6,809 bases of DNA from Campylobacterales bacterium (GCA_025800305.1 JAOXRY010000406.1:1-6809), one strand, 5' to 3'. Counted from the first letter of the stretch, positions 1-6,694 are shown. The notes: generated from the sequence alone by a model not told the origin. Program-made: numbers and translations.

Positions 1-1182
1 GAGACTGGGATCAGAGTTACAATTATAGATTTGGAAGGAAATGTATTAGTTGACAGCATAAAAGATCCTACAAAAATGGATAATCATATCTATAGAAAAG
101 AGGTAAGAAAATCTCTTAATAATCTTTATGGTTTTTCCATTAGACACTCTGACTCTATTGGAATAGAGTATATATATCTAGCTAGAAAAATGAAAATCAA
201 TGATGAAGAACTAATTTTAAGACTGGCTGTAAGTCTTGAAAAAACCAATAAAGAAGTCTTTTATTTTTGGCTAAAGATCTTAGGATTTGCTACAACTGTT
301 ATTATCATTACTCTTTTAGTAACTCTTATGATAAATAAAAAGATAATCTCAGAACTGGAAAAGATCTTAACTCAAGCACAAGATATTTCCAATAAAAAGA
401 CTCCTAAAAAAATCAAACAATTTCTTATCAAGGAGTTTGAAAAGATCTCCAATACCCTAATTGAAGCTGGAGAAAAACTAAAAGATATCGATAAAGAAAG
501 AAGTAAATATACAGGAAAGATAAAGCTAAGAAATAGACAACAAAAAGAGATGTTAAGTGCTTTAAGTCATGAGTTTAAAAACCCTATTGCTATTATAAAA
601 GGCTACTGTGAAACCATAATGGAAGACGATGTAAGCCTAAAAATAAGAGAGAAGTTTCTTCAAAAGATCTTGACTAACACCAATAAATTAAATGGGATGA
701 TTGATAGGTTTTCCCTTGCATTAAAGCTAGAAACAGATGACTTTGCATTAAAACCTTCTAGGTTTAATTTTAAAGAGTGTGTCGAAGATATTGCTGAAAG
801 CCTTCAAACGAAATATAAAGATAGAGAGATTTTAGTGGATGTTGAAGATCTTGAGATAGAAGCTGACAAAACTCTTATAGAGATAGTTATAACAAATCTC
901 ATTGATAATGGATTAAAGTATTCTCAAGACAGTGTCTCAATAAATCTTAAAAAAGGGATTTTTACTGTAAAAGACAATGGTATAGGAATCGAAAAAGAGG
1001 AGATTGATAAAATCACTAAAAAGTTCTATAGAATTGAAAAGCTTAACTGGAATAATTCTATGGGTCTTGGTCTTTTCATCGTTTATTACATCTTAAAACT
1101 TCATAAAGTAAAGCTGGAAATCAGTAGTAAAAAAGACAAAGGAAGTAAGTTTTCCTTTGACCTTTCTAAACTAAAAAAGTAA
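1..1182 (+). CDS. Sensor histidine kinase, 5' end missing (PhoR-like architecture)
   Basis: This is the C-terminal 393 residues of an inner-membrane two-component sensor kinase. The frame is open from base 1, so the gene starts outside the window; the TTG at 31 lies inside a sensor-domain strand and is not a credible start. In-window residues 1-85 are the end of an extracytoplasmic sensor domain (strand motif TGIRVTIIDLEG at the edge, ILRLAVSLE near the membrane). One membrane helix follows at about 88-112, then a HAMP-like/coiled linker. The H-box is ALSHEFKNP with phospho-accepting His at bases 568-570, then N-box NLIDNGLKYS, G1 DNGIGI, F-box FYRI and G2 GLGLFIV, all intact, so it should be a working kinase. 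The family autophosphorylates on His and passes phosphate to a response regulator, whose gene is probably just upstream (inference). The stimulus cannot be told. It ends in TAA, directly against the stop of the convergent small gene. Confidence 0.93.
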   Translation, partial: ETGIRVTIIDLEGNVLVDSIKDPTKMDNHIYRKEVRKSLNNLYGFSIRHSDSIGIEYIYLARKMKINDEELILRLAVSLEKTNKEVFYFWLKILGFATTVIIITLLVTLMINKKIISELEKILTQAQDISNKKTPKKIKQFLIKEFEKISNTLIEAGEKLKDIDKERSKYTGKIKLRNRQQKEMLSALSHEFKNPIAIIKGYCETIMEDDVSLKIREKFLQKILTNTNKLNGMIDRFSLALKLETDDFALKPSRFNFKECVEDIAESLQTKYKDREILVDVEDLEIEADKTLIEIVITNLIDNGLKYSQDSVSINLKKGIFTVKDNGIGIEKEEIDKITKKFYRIEKLNWNNSMGLGLFIVYYILKLHKVKLEISSKKDKGSKFSFDLSKLKK

Positions 1183-1434
1183 CTACTCTTTATCCATTGC
1201 CATTAAACCATCATAAGTCTCTTGGCACTCTTCTTTGTCTACTTCGTTATTGTAGATATCTTCAACTAACTCTTTAAAGCTTTTTAACAACTCTCTTGCT
1301 TCTTCCAAAGCTTCTTTATCTTCATCTGTCGCTTTTTTGTCATTGACTAGTTCAAAGATCTTATCTATAAAGTCTTCTACCTCAGGAATAAGTTCTCCTT
1401 CTACTAAGTTTAAAAGCTTTGTACAAATGCTCAT
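1183..1434 (-). CDS. Small acidic helical protein, unknown function (83 aa)
   Basis: I do not recognise this protein. It has 83 residues, is very rich in Glu/Asp/Lys/Leu, has no membrane segment or signal peptide, and reads as two or three amphipathic helices (about 15-33 and 40-62). Two Cys (positions 4 and 70) are too far apart to be a visible metal motif. Reality as a gene is supported by a good Shine-Dalgarno (AAGGA, about six bases before ATG at 1434), by protein-like composition through the whole length, and by exact tiling between neighbours. Its TAG stop touches the TAA of the convergent histidine kinase, and its start is 35 bases from the start of the divergent SGNH hydrolase, so its promoter must lie in the first codons of that gene. 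A cytosolic soluble role, perhaps as a small interaction partner, is only a guess. Confidence 0.8.
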   Translation of the reverse strand: MSICTKLLNLVEGELIPEVEDFIDKIFELVNDKKATDEDKEALEEARELLKSFKELVEDIYNNEVDKEECQETYDGLMAMDKE

Positions 1435-1454
1435 CGTTTTCCTTACTAATAATC

Positions 1455-1463
1455 TGCTATCAT
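1455..1463 (+). promoter_or_regulatory. Extended -10 promoter predicting a leaderless mRNA
   Basis: TGCTATCAT matches the extended -10 consensus TGnTATAAT at every defined position except one. The hexamer TATCAT (1458-1463) ends seven bases before A1470, so the expected transcription start is the A of the hydrolase ATG itself. No Shine-Dalgarno is present in the preceding 30 bases, which fits a leaderless transcript. No convincing -35 is seen, which is normal for extended -10 promoters. Assignment is inferred from spacing alone. Confidence 0.5.
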
Positions 1464-1469
1464 TTCTCT

Positions 1470-2138
1470 ATGAATATACGACAATCTACAATAAAAATCC
1501 TTATATACTTTACTCTAGCAGGTGTGGTGTTTTTTGGAGTCTTTGACCTTCTAGGAAAAATAAAACCACAAACACAGATAGTTACACAACAAGAAAAACA
1601 TCAAAAAAGCAGATTAAAAATGTTTGAATCACTGATTAAACAAGATTGGAATAAGGTTCTAATTGGAGACTCTCACTTTGAGTTTTATAAGTCATCAAAA
1701 GAGTATATAAATCTAGGAATTGCAGGAGACACAACAAGTGGTGTTCTTCATAGGCTAAAGCCACTTTCTATAAAAGAAGTTGATAAGCTTTATATTCTTA
1801 TTGGTATCAATGATCTTTTAGCGGGGTTAAAAGTATCAGATATAAAGTCTAATTACCTTTATATTGTAGAAGAGCTATCAAAATGGGATATTAAAAACAT
1901 TTACTTTGTATCTTTAATTTCTGTAGCAAATGACCTTCCTTCTTCAGATCTTATTAATTCACAAGTTGAAGAATTAAATCAATATCTACAAAAACTTGCA
2001 AAAGATAGAGGTGTGAACTATATTGATATTAATACAGATCTAAAAGATAAAGATTATTTAAATACCCTCTTTACAACAGATGGATTACACCTTAATCAAA
2101 AAGGTTATGAGATCTTAGAAAAAAAGATTGTTAAATAG
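1470..2138 (+). CDS. Membrane-anchored SGNH/GDSL-family hydrolase
   Basis: A 222-residue SGNH-fold esterase/lipase. Residues 7-26 form a hydrophobic N-terminal anchor or uncleaved signal, placing the catalytic domain in the periplasm. All blocks are visible: block I IGDSHFE with nucleophile Ser68, block II NLGIAGD (Gly83/86), block III IGIND (Gly112, Asn114), and block V DGLHLN with Asp204 and His207. The family hydrolyses ester bonds in lipids, acetylated sugars or peptidoglycan; the substrate cannot be read from the sequence. The adjacent convergent gene is a wall peptidase, so envelope acetyl-ester removal is possible but unproven. I chose ATG at 1470 because it gives a clean anchor and is correctly placed behind an extended -10; an in-frame TTG at 1419 would add 17 residues and overlap the divergent gene. 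There is no Shine-Dalgarno. The TAG stop lies inside the terminator hairpin at 2123-2167. Confidence 0.88.
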   Translation: MNIRQSTIKILIYFTLAGVVFFGVFDLLGKIKPQTQIVTQQEKHQKSRLKMFESLIKQDWNKVLIGDSHFEFYKSSKEYINLGIAGDTTSGVLHRLKPLSIKEVDKLYILIGINDLLAGLKVSDIKSNYLYIVEELSKWDIKNIYFVSLISVANDLPSSDLINSQVEELNQYLQKLAKDRGVNYIDINTDLKDKDYLNTLFTTDGLHLNQKGYEILEKKIVK

Positions 2139-2167
2139 CCTAATCATTAAGGCTGTTTACAATCTTT
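2123..2167. terminator. Long stem-loop terminator shared by two convergent genes
   Basis: Arms at 2123-2141 and 2150-2167 pair over 18 positions, with one T-G wobble (2136/2155) and one bulged T (2132), around an 8-base loop. Read on the minus strand the stem is followed by seven T (complement of A2119-A2125), a textbook intrinsic terminator for the five-gene minus-strand unit. On the plus strand the T run is only TTT within the stem end, so termination in that direction should be weaker. The hairpin contains both stop codons (TAG 2136-2138 on +, TAG 2142-2140 on -), which are one base apart. Confidence 0.85.
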
Positions 2168-2994
2168 AGAAACTGTTTAGGAGAAACTATTTTTCCATTA
2201 ACATAAACAGAAAAATGAAGATGAGGACCAGTAACTCTTCCTGTTGCTCCACTTAATCCTAAAAGATCCCCTTGGGCAACTTTATCACCAACTTTTACAT
2301 CAATTTTACTCATGTGATAATAACAAGTGTAAATACCTTGACCATGGTCTACAACAACAGATCCACCTGCGTAAAATCTATCTTTGGCAATTCTTACTAC
2401 ACCATCATTGGAAGAGATAATAGGAGTTCCACTTTTTGCCCTAAAATCTATTCCTGTATGGTACCTCTTTACCAATTTGTTAAAAACTCTTTTTGTTCCA
2501 AAAGGACTTGTGATTTTACTATCCATAGGATGGATAAAATCTTTTTCCCAAAGGACTTCATCTGAAATAGAATTATAAACCTTCATTGCCTCTTTATATT
2601 CTTTTTCAGCTCTTAATTTATCTTCTTTGGAAAGTTTTATTTTAGAAGGATTCACACTTAATCTTTCAGATCTATACTTGCCTTCTTTTACTTTTAAATT
2701 AAAATGTTTTAAATGCTTTTTCCCTTTATAGTAATAAGAGTAAAAAACTGTATAACTTTTAAAAGGTGTGTAATACTCTATAGGAAGAAGAAGATAAGAG
2801 AGATTTTTCTTAAAAGGGTGTTCTAAAAAAAAGAGATGAAGCCCATTAAAAGAGAGCTTCAATTTTTCTATATTTCTATTATCCATCGTAACTAGAACAG
2901 TATGACCATTATTGGTCACTTTGGTGCTTATAGTAGGAGTATAATCTCCAAATGAAAATGTAGCAAATATAAAAAGAGGAAGTAGATACTTCAA
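2140..2994 (-). CDS. Secreted M23 (LytM) peptidoglycan peptidase
   Basis: A 284-residue exported zinc metallopeptidase. Residues 1-16 are a signal peptide (MKYLLPLFIFATFSFG, cleavage likely before Asp17). A beta-rich N-terminal domain spans about 18-105, followed by a charged helical linker (about 118-145) and the LytM domain (about 155-280). Zinc ligands fit HxxxD (His179, Asp183) and HxH (His260, with His258 and His227 as catalytic histidines), plus the typical SPFG and GxTGRVTGPHLHF segments, so it should be active. The family cuts peptide cross-links or side chains in murein and in Campylobacterota often shapes the cell; which bond is cut here is unknown. The start is TTG at 2994, two bases after the prfB stop; the signal peptide needs this start, since the next in-frame ATG is near residue 37. 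It is the last gene of the operon, in front of the hairpin terminator. Confidence 0.93.
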   Translation of the reverse strand: MKYLLPLFIFATFSFGDYTPTISTKVTNNGHTVLVTMDNRNIEKLKLSFNGLHLFFLEHPFKKNLSYLLLPIEYYTPFKSYTVFYSYYYKGKKHLKHFNLKVKEGKYRSERLSVNPSKIKLSKEDKLRAEKEYKEAMKVYNSISDEVLWEKDFIHPMDSKITSPFGTKRVFNKLVKRYHTGIDFRAKSGTPIISSNDGVVRIAKDRFYAGGSVVVDHGQGIYTCYYHMSKIDVKVGDKVAQGDLLGLSGATGRVTGPHLHFSVYVNGKIVSPKQFLKIVNSLND

Positions 2995-2996
2995 AA

Positions 2997-4097
2997 CTAA
3001 TCTTTCTTGGAACTACTTACTAAAACACCTTCAATAAGCTTGTCAAGATCTCCATCTAAAATTCCATCAACATTAGAAAAAGCTTCGTTGGATCTATTAT
3101 CTTTGACCTGTCTATAAGGAGCTAAAACATAACTTCTAATCTGGTGTCCCCACCCTATTTCGCTTTTTTCAATTCCTTGCTTCTCTGCTTCTCTTTTTTC
3201 CAGTTCTAACTCATAAAGTCTTGACTTTAACATCTTCATCGCCGTAGCTTTATTTTTATGTTGAGATCTGTCATTTTGACACTGAACAACAACATTTGTT
3301 GGAATGTGAGTAATCCTAATAGCAGACTCTGTTTTATTAACATGCTGACCACCTGCACCAGAAGCTCTATAAGTATCGATTCTTAGATCTTTCTCTTCAA
3401 TATCGATATCAATATCATCACCAATCTCAGGGCTAACCATAACAGAAGCAAAAGATGTATGTCTTCTTGCATTAGAGTCAAATGGAGAGATTCTCACAAG
3501 TCTATGGATCCCATTTTCTGCCTTTAAATATCCATAAGCATTTACCCCACGAATAGCAATTGTTGCGTCTTTAATTCCTGCTTCTTCACCTTCTTGGTAG
3601 TCTAAAATTTCAACCTTAAATCCACGTCTTTCCGCCCATCTTAGATACATTCTATAAAGCATAATCGCCCAGTCTGTAGACTCTGTTCCACCAGCTCCAG
3701 GGTGAATTGAGACAATTGCGTCATTAGCATCCATCTCTCCAGAAAGCATTACTTGAATCTCAAGATCTAAAAGCTTCTTTTCAAGATCTGGAGCTTCCTC
3801 AAAAAGACTTTCTGTTGTTTCATTATCATCTTCGTCTTTGGCAATATCAAAAAGCTCTTTGGCATCTTCTAATGCAGTTTTTGCGTCTTGATATTTATCA
3901 AAAATACCAGATAACTTTGTCTTCTCTTTTTGAACAACAGCAGCATTTTCAGGATCGTTCCAAAACTCCTCTTTTTGTTGCTCTGCTTCTATCTCTTCTA
4001 ATCTTTTTCCAACACTATCTGGGTCAATAATTGCCTCAGAGTTCTCCAAAGAACTTTTTAATTTTTTTAGTTTTTCTGTATATTCGTAAGCGTCCAT
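2997..4097 (-). CDS. prfB: Peptide chain release factor 2
   Basis: RF2 recognises UGA and UAA stop codons on the ribosome and triggers peptide release. The 366-residue length matches the family. The coiled N-terminal domain (about 1-110) is followed by the decoding tripeptide Ser-Pro-Phe at 204-206 (RF1 would have Pro-x-Thr) and the GGQ motif at 249-251 in SGAGGQHVNKTESA. Residue 245, matching E. coli position 246, is Ala rather than the Thr of E. coli K-12, the form known to be more active. The gene is one continuous frame: no in-frame TGA or CTTTGA slip site is found near codon 25, so the autoregulatory +1 frameshift of many bacteria is absent. It ends in TAG, which RF2 does not read. It starts 10 bases after the upstream gene with only a weak AG-rich ribosome site, and is followed 2 bases later by the M23 peptidase. 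Confidence 0.98.
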   Translation of the reverse strand: MDAYEYTEKLKKLKSSLENSEAIIDPDSVGKRLEEIEAEQQKEEFWNDPENAAVVQKEKTKLSGIFDKYQDAKTALEDAKELFDIAKDEDDNETTESLFEEAPDLEKKLLDLEIQVMLSGEMDANDAIVSIHPGAGGTESTDWAIMLYRMYLRWAERRGFKVEILDYQEGEEAGIKDATIAIRGVNAYGYLKAENGIHRLVRISPFDSNARRHTSFASVMVSPEIGDDIDIDIEEKDLRIDTYRASGAGGQHVNKTESAIRITHIPTNVVVQCQNDRSQHKNKATAMKMLKSRLYELELEKREAEKQGIEKSEIGWGHQIRSYVLAPYRQVKDNRSNEAFSNVDGILDGDLDKLIEGVLVSSSKKD

Positions 4098-4107
4098 GTA
4101 TATCTTT

Positions 4108-4806
4108 TTATGTAATCATTGGTATATCAATAACAATTTTCTTCTCTTCTACGCTATTGATATTTATATTTATCTCCAAAGCTATCTCTTCGATGATTTT
4201 TAAGTTCACCTTTTCAAAAGAGTCTCCAACCACTGTTAGTTGAATGATTTGGTATTTTTTCTCATCAATTTTAATGTATTCACCAGTTTTCAAACTCAAA
4301 GTTGTTACAACTTTTTTGGAGTTATAAAAGTTTTCATATACCTTTCTTAAAACTGTAGAAAACTTGTTTTGAGAGATCTTAAACTCAGGAAAAGATGGGT
4401 CAAATTCTTGTTTGTATTCTGCTTCTGATTGAGTTTTTGCTATTGTCATATTCAACTCTAAAAGAAGATAAATATTTGTCATCTCATAGTTTAAAATATT
4501 GCTTTTTCTATTGGATTTTTCTCCAGGATTTTGATAGAGCTTAATCCCTATGGAGTCTTCATCTTCATATCCAACAGTAATAGAAAAAAAGTTAGACTTA
4601 CCAAAAGAGAGATTTAAAAATGATGTCTTATACCCAAAAGAAGTTGGAGCATAAGCCATTGCCAAATCAAAAAACTCTTTTTTATCAATATATCCCATCA
4701 TCATTTCAGCAGTTTTATTGATATACTCAATATAACCATCACTGGAGAATATTATAAATGGATTGTAATCATTTTCAATCCATCCTGAAAAATTAATGCT
4801 ATCCAT
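4108..4806 (-). CDS. PAS domain protein, NtrB-like pseudo-histidine kinase
   Basis: A 232-residue soluble protein. Residues 13-40 give a PAS signature (NPFIIFSSDGYIEYIN, then AEMMMGY), with the closing strands near 73-93. The rest resembles a shrunken kinase transmitter. NYEMTNIYLLLELN (106-119) aligns with the H-box pattern SHEhxNPLxxIxGY, but the His is Tyr107 and the Pro is Ile112. FDPSFPEFKISQNKFSTVL (135-153) then aligns with the stretch leading into the N-box; Lys155 replaces the first Asn and Asn159 is kept. G1 (DxGxG), the ATP lid and the glycines of G2 are missing, while the last helix and strand (IIEEIALEIN, IVIDIPM) remain. Only about 45 residues separate H-box and N-box, against roughly 100 normally. 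I infer it neither binds ATP nor autophosphorylates. It overlaps the upstream NtrC-like gene by 8 bases, implying translational coupling and a shared role. The alignment is by eye. Confidence 0.72.
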   Translation of the reverse strand: MDSINFSGWIENDYNPFIIFSSDGYIEYINKTAEMMMGYIDKKEFFDLAMAYAPTSFGYKTSFLNLSFGKSNFFSITVGYEDEDSIGIKLYQNPGEKSNRKSNILNYEMTNIYLLLELNMTIAKTQSEAEYKQEFDPSFPEFKISQNKFSTVLRKVYENFYNSKKVVTTLSLKTGEYIKIDEKKYQIIQLTVVGDSFEKVNLKIIEEIALEINININSVEEKKIVIDIPMIT

Positions 4807-5527
4807 CTATCTCGGCTACTTTTTTTCTTAATGTATTTCTATTAAGACCTAAAACCTCAGAAAGTTTTAGCTGGGAACCATAAAGTTCTAATCCCTCTTC
4901 AATAATTGCTTTATCAAATGTCACAAGATTTTCTCTATAAGCATTATTTCCATCAATTCTATCTGATAGAAACTTTTTTAAGATCTTAACAATGTCATTT
5001 TCATTAAGGCTATCAGACATAATCTCCAAAAAGATATCTTTTTTTAAAGAGTGACAATTTTTTGAAAGATCTGGTTTGAAGTTTTTAAAATCAAAAGAGA
5101 CTTTTGTTAGAAGAGTAGTTTCAGCTTGTTCTACAAACTTTTCGATAATTGGCTTTAGATCTTCTTTTCTTTTCAAAAGATCTGGAATCTCCAAAGTAAT
5201 TCCAAAGAATTTATCAATAATATTTTTATCCATCTTAACAGTTGAGGTTCCAACAACTTTTTTAGCTGAAAAATCTAGGTTCTCATAGTTAACAATTTTA
5301 TGGAAATTTTCTATAATAAAGCTCTCTTCATTTTCAATGACAGATTTTAAAGCCTTAAAATCACTTCCATCAACAACAATAGCACCAGGAAGAATCTCTT
5401 TTGATAAAAGAGTTTTTCCTGTTCCTTCATTACCAATAATCAAAGCATTAATATTTAGATTACTAATGATTTGAGCCGTCTTAACCAGCTCTTTTGATAT
5501 TGAAGATTTTGCTATAAATTTAGGCAA
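4799..5527 (-). CDS. Degenerate NtrC-family AAA+ protein with Fis-type DNA-binding domain
   Basis: A 242-residue cytosolic, probably DNA-binding protein. Walker A is GNEGTGKT at 32-39. The expected Walker B (hhhDE) reads SFIIEN at 69-74, with Asp replaced by Ile72 and Glu73 kept. LEIPDLLKRKEDLKPIIEKF (112-131) matches the late AAA+ segment of sigma-54 activators (LPPLRERxEDI...). The C-terminus (about 204-240) matches the Fis/NtrC helix-turn-helix, ending LGLNRNTLRKKVAEI. Missing are any receiver domain, the GAFTGA loop (only about 32 residues between Walker A and B) and the NxRELxN sensor II region. It should therefore not activate sigma-54 RNA polymerase; a repressor or nucleotide-gated DNA-binding role is inferred. 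The start is TTG at 5527, directly after the aspB TAG, supported by AAGGA about six bases upstream. It overlaps the PAS partner by 8 bases. Confidence 0.82.
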   Translation of the reverse strand: MPKFIAKSSISKELVKTAQIISNLNINALIIGNEGTGKTLLSKEILPGAIVVDGSDFKALKSVIENEESFIIENFHKIVNYENLDFSAKKVVGTSTVKMDKNIIDKFFGITLEIPDLLKRKEDLKPIIEKFVEQAETTLLTKVSFDFKNFKPDLSKNCHSLKKDIFLEIMSDSLNENDIVKILKKFLSDRIDGNNAYRENLVTFDKAIIEEGLELYGSQLKLSEVLGLNRNTLRKKVAEIDG

Positions 5528-6694
5528 CTATTTTCCTTGAACAAATTCTTCAATAAGACCAATACCACGTCTAAGAGTATCTTCATCCATTGCAAAACTC
5601 ATTCTAAAAAACCCATCACTGCCAAAACCAACACCAGGAACTGTAGCAACAGCTTTTTTATCAAGAAGATCTAAACAGAACTTCATAGAATCTTTTTCTA
5701 CTTCAGAACAGTTAACAAAAAGATAAAAAGCACCATCTGGTTCAATAACACTTAAACCATCGATATCATTGATTAGTTTAACAGTTAGATCTCTTCTTTT
5801 TTCAAAAGCAATTCTCATCTCTTCAATCTCTTTATCAACACTGCCATCAAGAGCTGTAATACAGGCAACTTGAGTAATTGAGTTGATGTTGGATGTACTT
5901 TGCCCTTGAAGTTTTCCAACAGCTTTAGCAATAGAAGCATCAGCAGTTGCAAAATATCCCATTCTCCAACCAGTCATCGCCATACCTTTTGATACACCAT
6001 TGATTGTAATTGTTCTTTTGTACAGATCTTCACTAACACCTGCAATGGATACAAATTTCTTACCACCATAGATAAGTTTCTCGTACATCTCATCACTAAA
6101 TACAATGATATCTGTACCTTCAAGAACCTTACCAAGTGCCGCATACTCTTCTTCTGTATAAACAGAACCTGTTGGATTTGATGGAGAGTTGAGCATTAAG
6201 ATCTTTGTTTTATCTGTAATAGCTGCTTTTAATTTTTCAGCTGTTAGCTTGAACTTTTCTTCTTCTGTTGTCTCAACAAATACAGGTTTTCCACCAAAGA
6301 AGTTCACCATATCAGGATAACTAACCCAAGCAGGATTAGGGATAATTACTTCATCACCGTGGTTTAGTAAAACTGCTAATAGATTAAAAAGTGACTGTTT
6401 TGCACCATTTGAAACAACAATTTGATTTGTTTCATAATCAAGTCCATTCTCTTTTTTTAGCTTATCTTTAATTGTAGATAAGAGATCTGGAATTCCAACA
6501 ACAGGAGTGTACTTTGTAAAACCATCATCAAGAGCTTTCTTTGCAGCTTCTTTGATTTTTACAGGAGTATCAAAATCTGGTTCACCAACAGAGAATCCAT
6601 ACACTTCTCTTCCACTTGCTTTTACCTCTCTAGCCTTTTGGGTAATAGCCATTGTTAAAGACTCACCTAACCTATTAATTCTATCTGAGAACAT
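5528..6694 (-). CDS. aspB: Class I PLP aminotransferase, aspartate aminotransferase type (AspB/AspC)
   Basis: A 388-residue cytosolic enzyme of fold-type I, subgroup Ib. It should move the amino group between aspartate and 2-oxoglutarate (oxaloacetate plus glutamate); related Ib enzymes also act on prephenate or aromatic keto acids, so substrate range is open. Visible landmarks: FSVGEPDFDTP (34-44), YTPVVGIPDL (62-71), NSPSNPTG with Asn173, SDEMYE with Asp201 and Tyr204 contacting the cofactor, the PLP Schiff-base lysine Lys236 in GVSKGMAMTGWRMGY, and carboxylate-binding Arg364 in FFRMSFA. Length is normal and nothing is missing. The ATG at 6694 has AAGAAGG about six bases upstream. It is the first gene of the minus-strand unit and its TAG abuts the TTG of the NtrC-like gene. 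The symbol follows Campylobacter and Bacillus usage; aspC is used in other annotations. Confidence 0.93.
   Translation of the reverse strand: MFSDRINRLGESLTMAITQKAREVKASGREVYGFSVGEPDFDTPVKIKEAAKKALDDGFTKYTPVVGIPDLLSTIKDKLKKENGLDYETNQIVVSNGAKQSLFNLLAVLLNHGDEVIIPNPAWVSYPDMVNFFGGKPVFVETTEEEKFKLTAEKLKAAITDKTKILMLNSPSNPTGSVYTEEEYAALGKVLEGTDIIVFSDEMYEKLIYGGKKFVSIAGVSEDLYKRTITINGVSKGMAMTGWRMGYFATADASIAKAVGKLQGQSTSNINSITQVACITALDGSVDKEIEEMRIAFEKRRDLTVKLINDIDGLSVIEPDGAFYLFVNCSEVEKDSMKFCLDLLDKKAVATVPGVGFGSDGFFRMSFAMDEDTLRRGIGLIEEFVQGK
5532..5536 (-). promoter_or_regulatory. Shine-Dalgarno that supports the TTG start of the NtrC-like gene
   Basis: On the minus strand AAGGA is followed by a few bases including the aspB TAG and then TTG (5527-5525). 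The ribosome site lies in the last aspB codons. Its placement makes the non-ATG start credible and suggests that ribosomes ending aspB reinitiate at the next gene. Confidence 0.65.

Larger units (their letters stand above)
2140..6694 (-). other. Five-gene transcription unit: aspB, NtrC-like, NtrB-like, prfB, M23 peptidase
   Basis: All five genes are on one strand with junctions of 0, -8, +10 and +2 bases, leaving no room for internal terminators. A TATAAT-containing region precedes the first gene and a strong hairpin plus T run follows the last. Co-transcription is inferred from this packing; internal promoters within coding sequence cannot be excluded. Confidence 0.75.

Noticed and set aside
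31..33. TTG as the start of the histidine kinase
   Set aside because: The same frame is open and protein-like from base 1, and TTG falls inside a sensor-domain strand, so the gene is cut by the window edge.
1173..1192. Terminator hairpin between the kinase and the small gene
   Set aside because: Only three pairs form next to a four-base loop, then a mismatch and A-T pairs; too weak to call.
1419..1421. TTG as the start of the SGNH hydrolase
   Set aside because: It has no ribosome site, overlaps the divergent gene's start, and adds a Cys/Ser-rich stretch before a complete membrane anchor that begins at ATG 1470.
2272..2578. Plus-strand open frames inside the M23 gene
   Set aside because: They are shadows of a clearly real minus-strand peptidase and have no recognisable domain or ribosome site.
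4000..4097. Programmed +1 frameshift in prfB
   Set aside because: The reading frame is continuous from ATG and has no in-frame TGA or CTTTGA slip site in the first 60 codons.
4031..4243. Plus-strand 70-codon frame with hydrophobic stretches
   Set aside because: It lies opposite the pseudo-kinase and prfB genes; the hydrophobicity comes from the complement of Lys/Glu/Asp-rich codons.
4799..5527. Functional sigma-54 activator
   Set aside because: GAFTGA and the Walker B Asp are absent, so sigma-54 activation is not supported despite the NtrC-like remainder.
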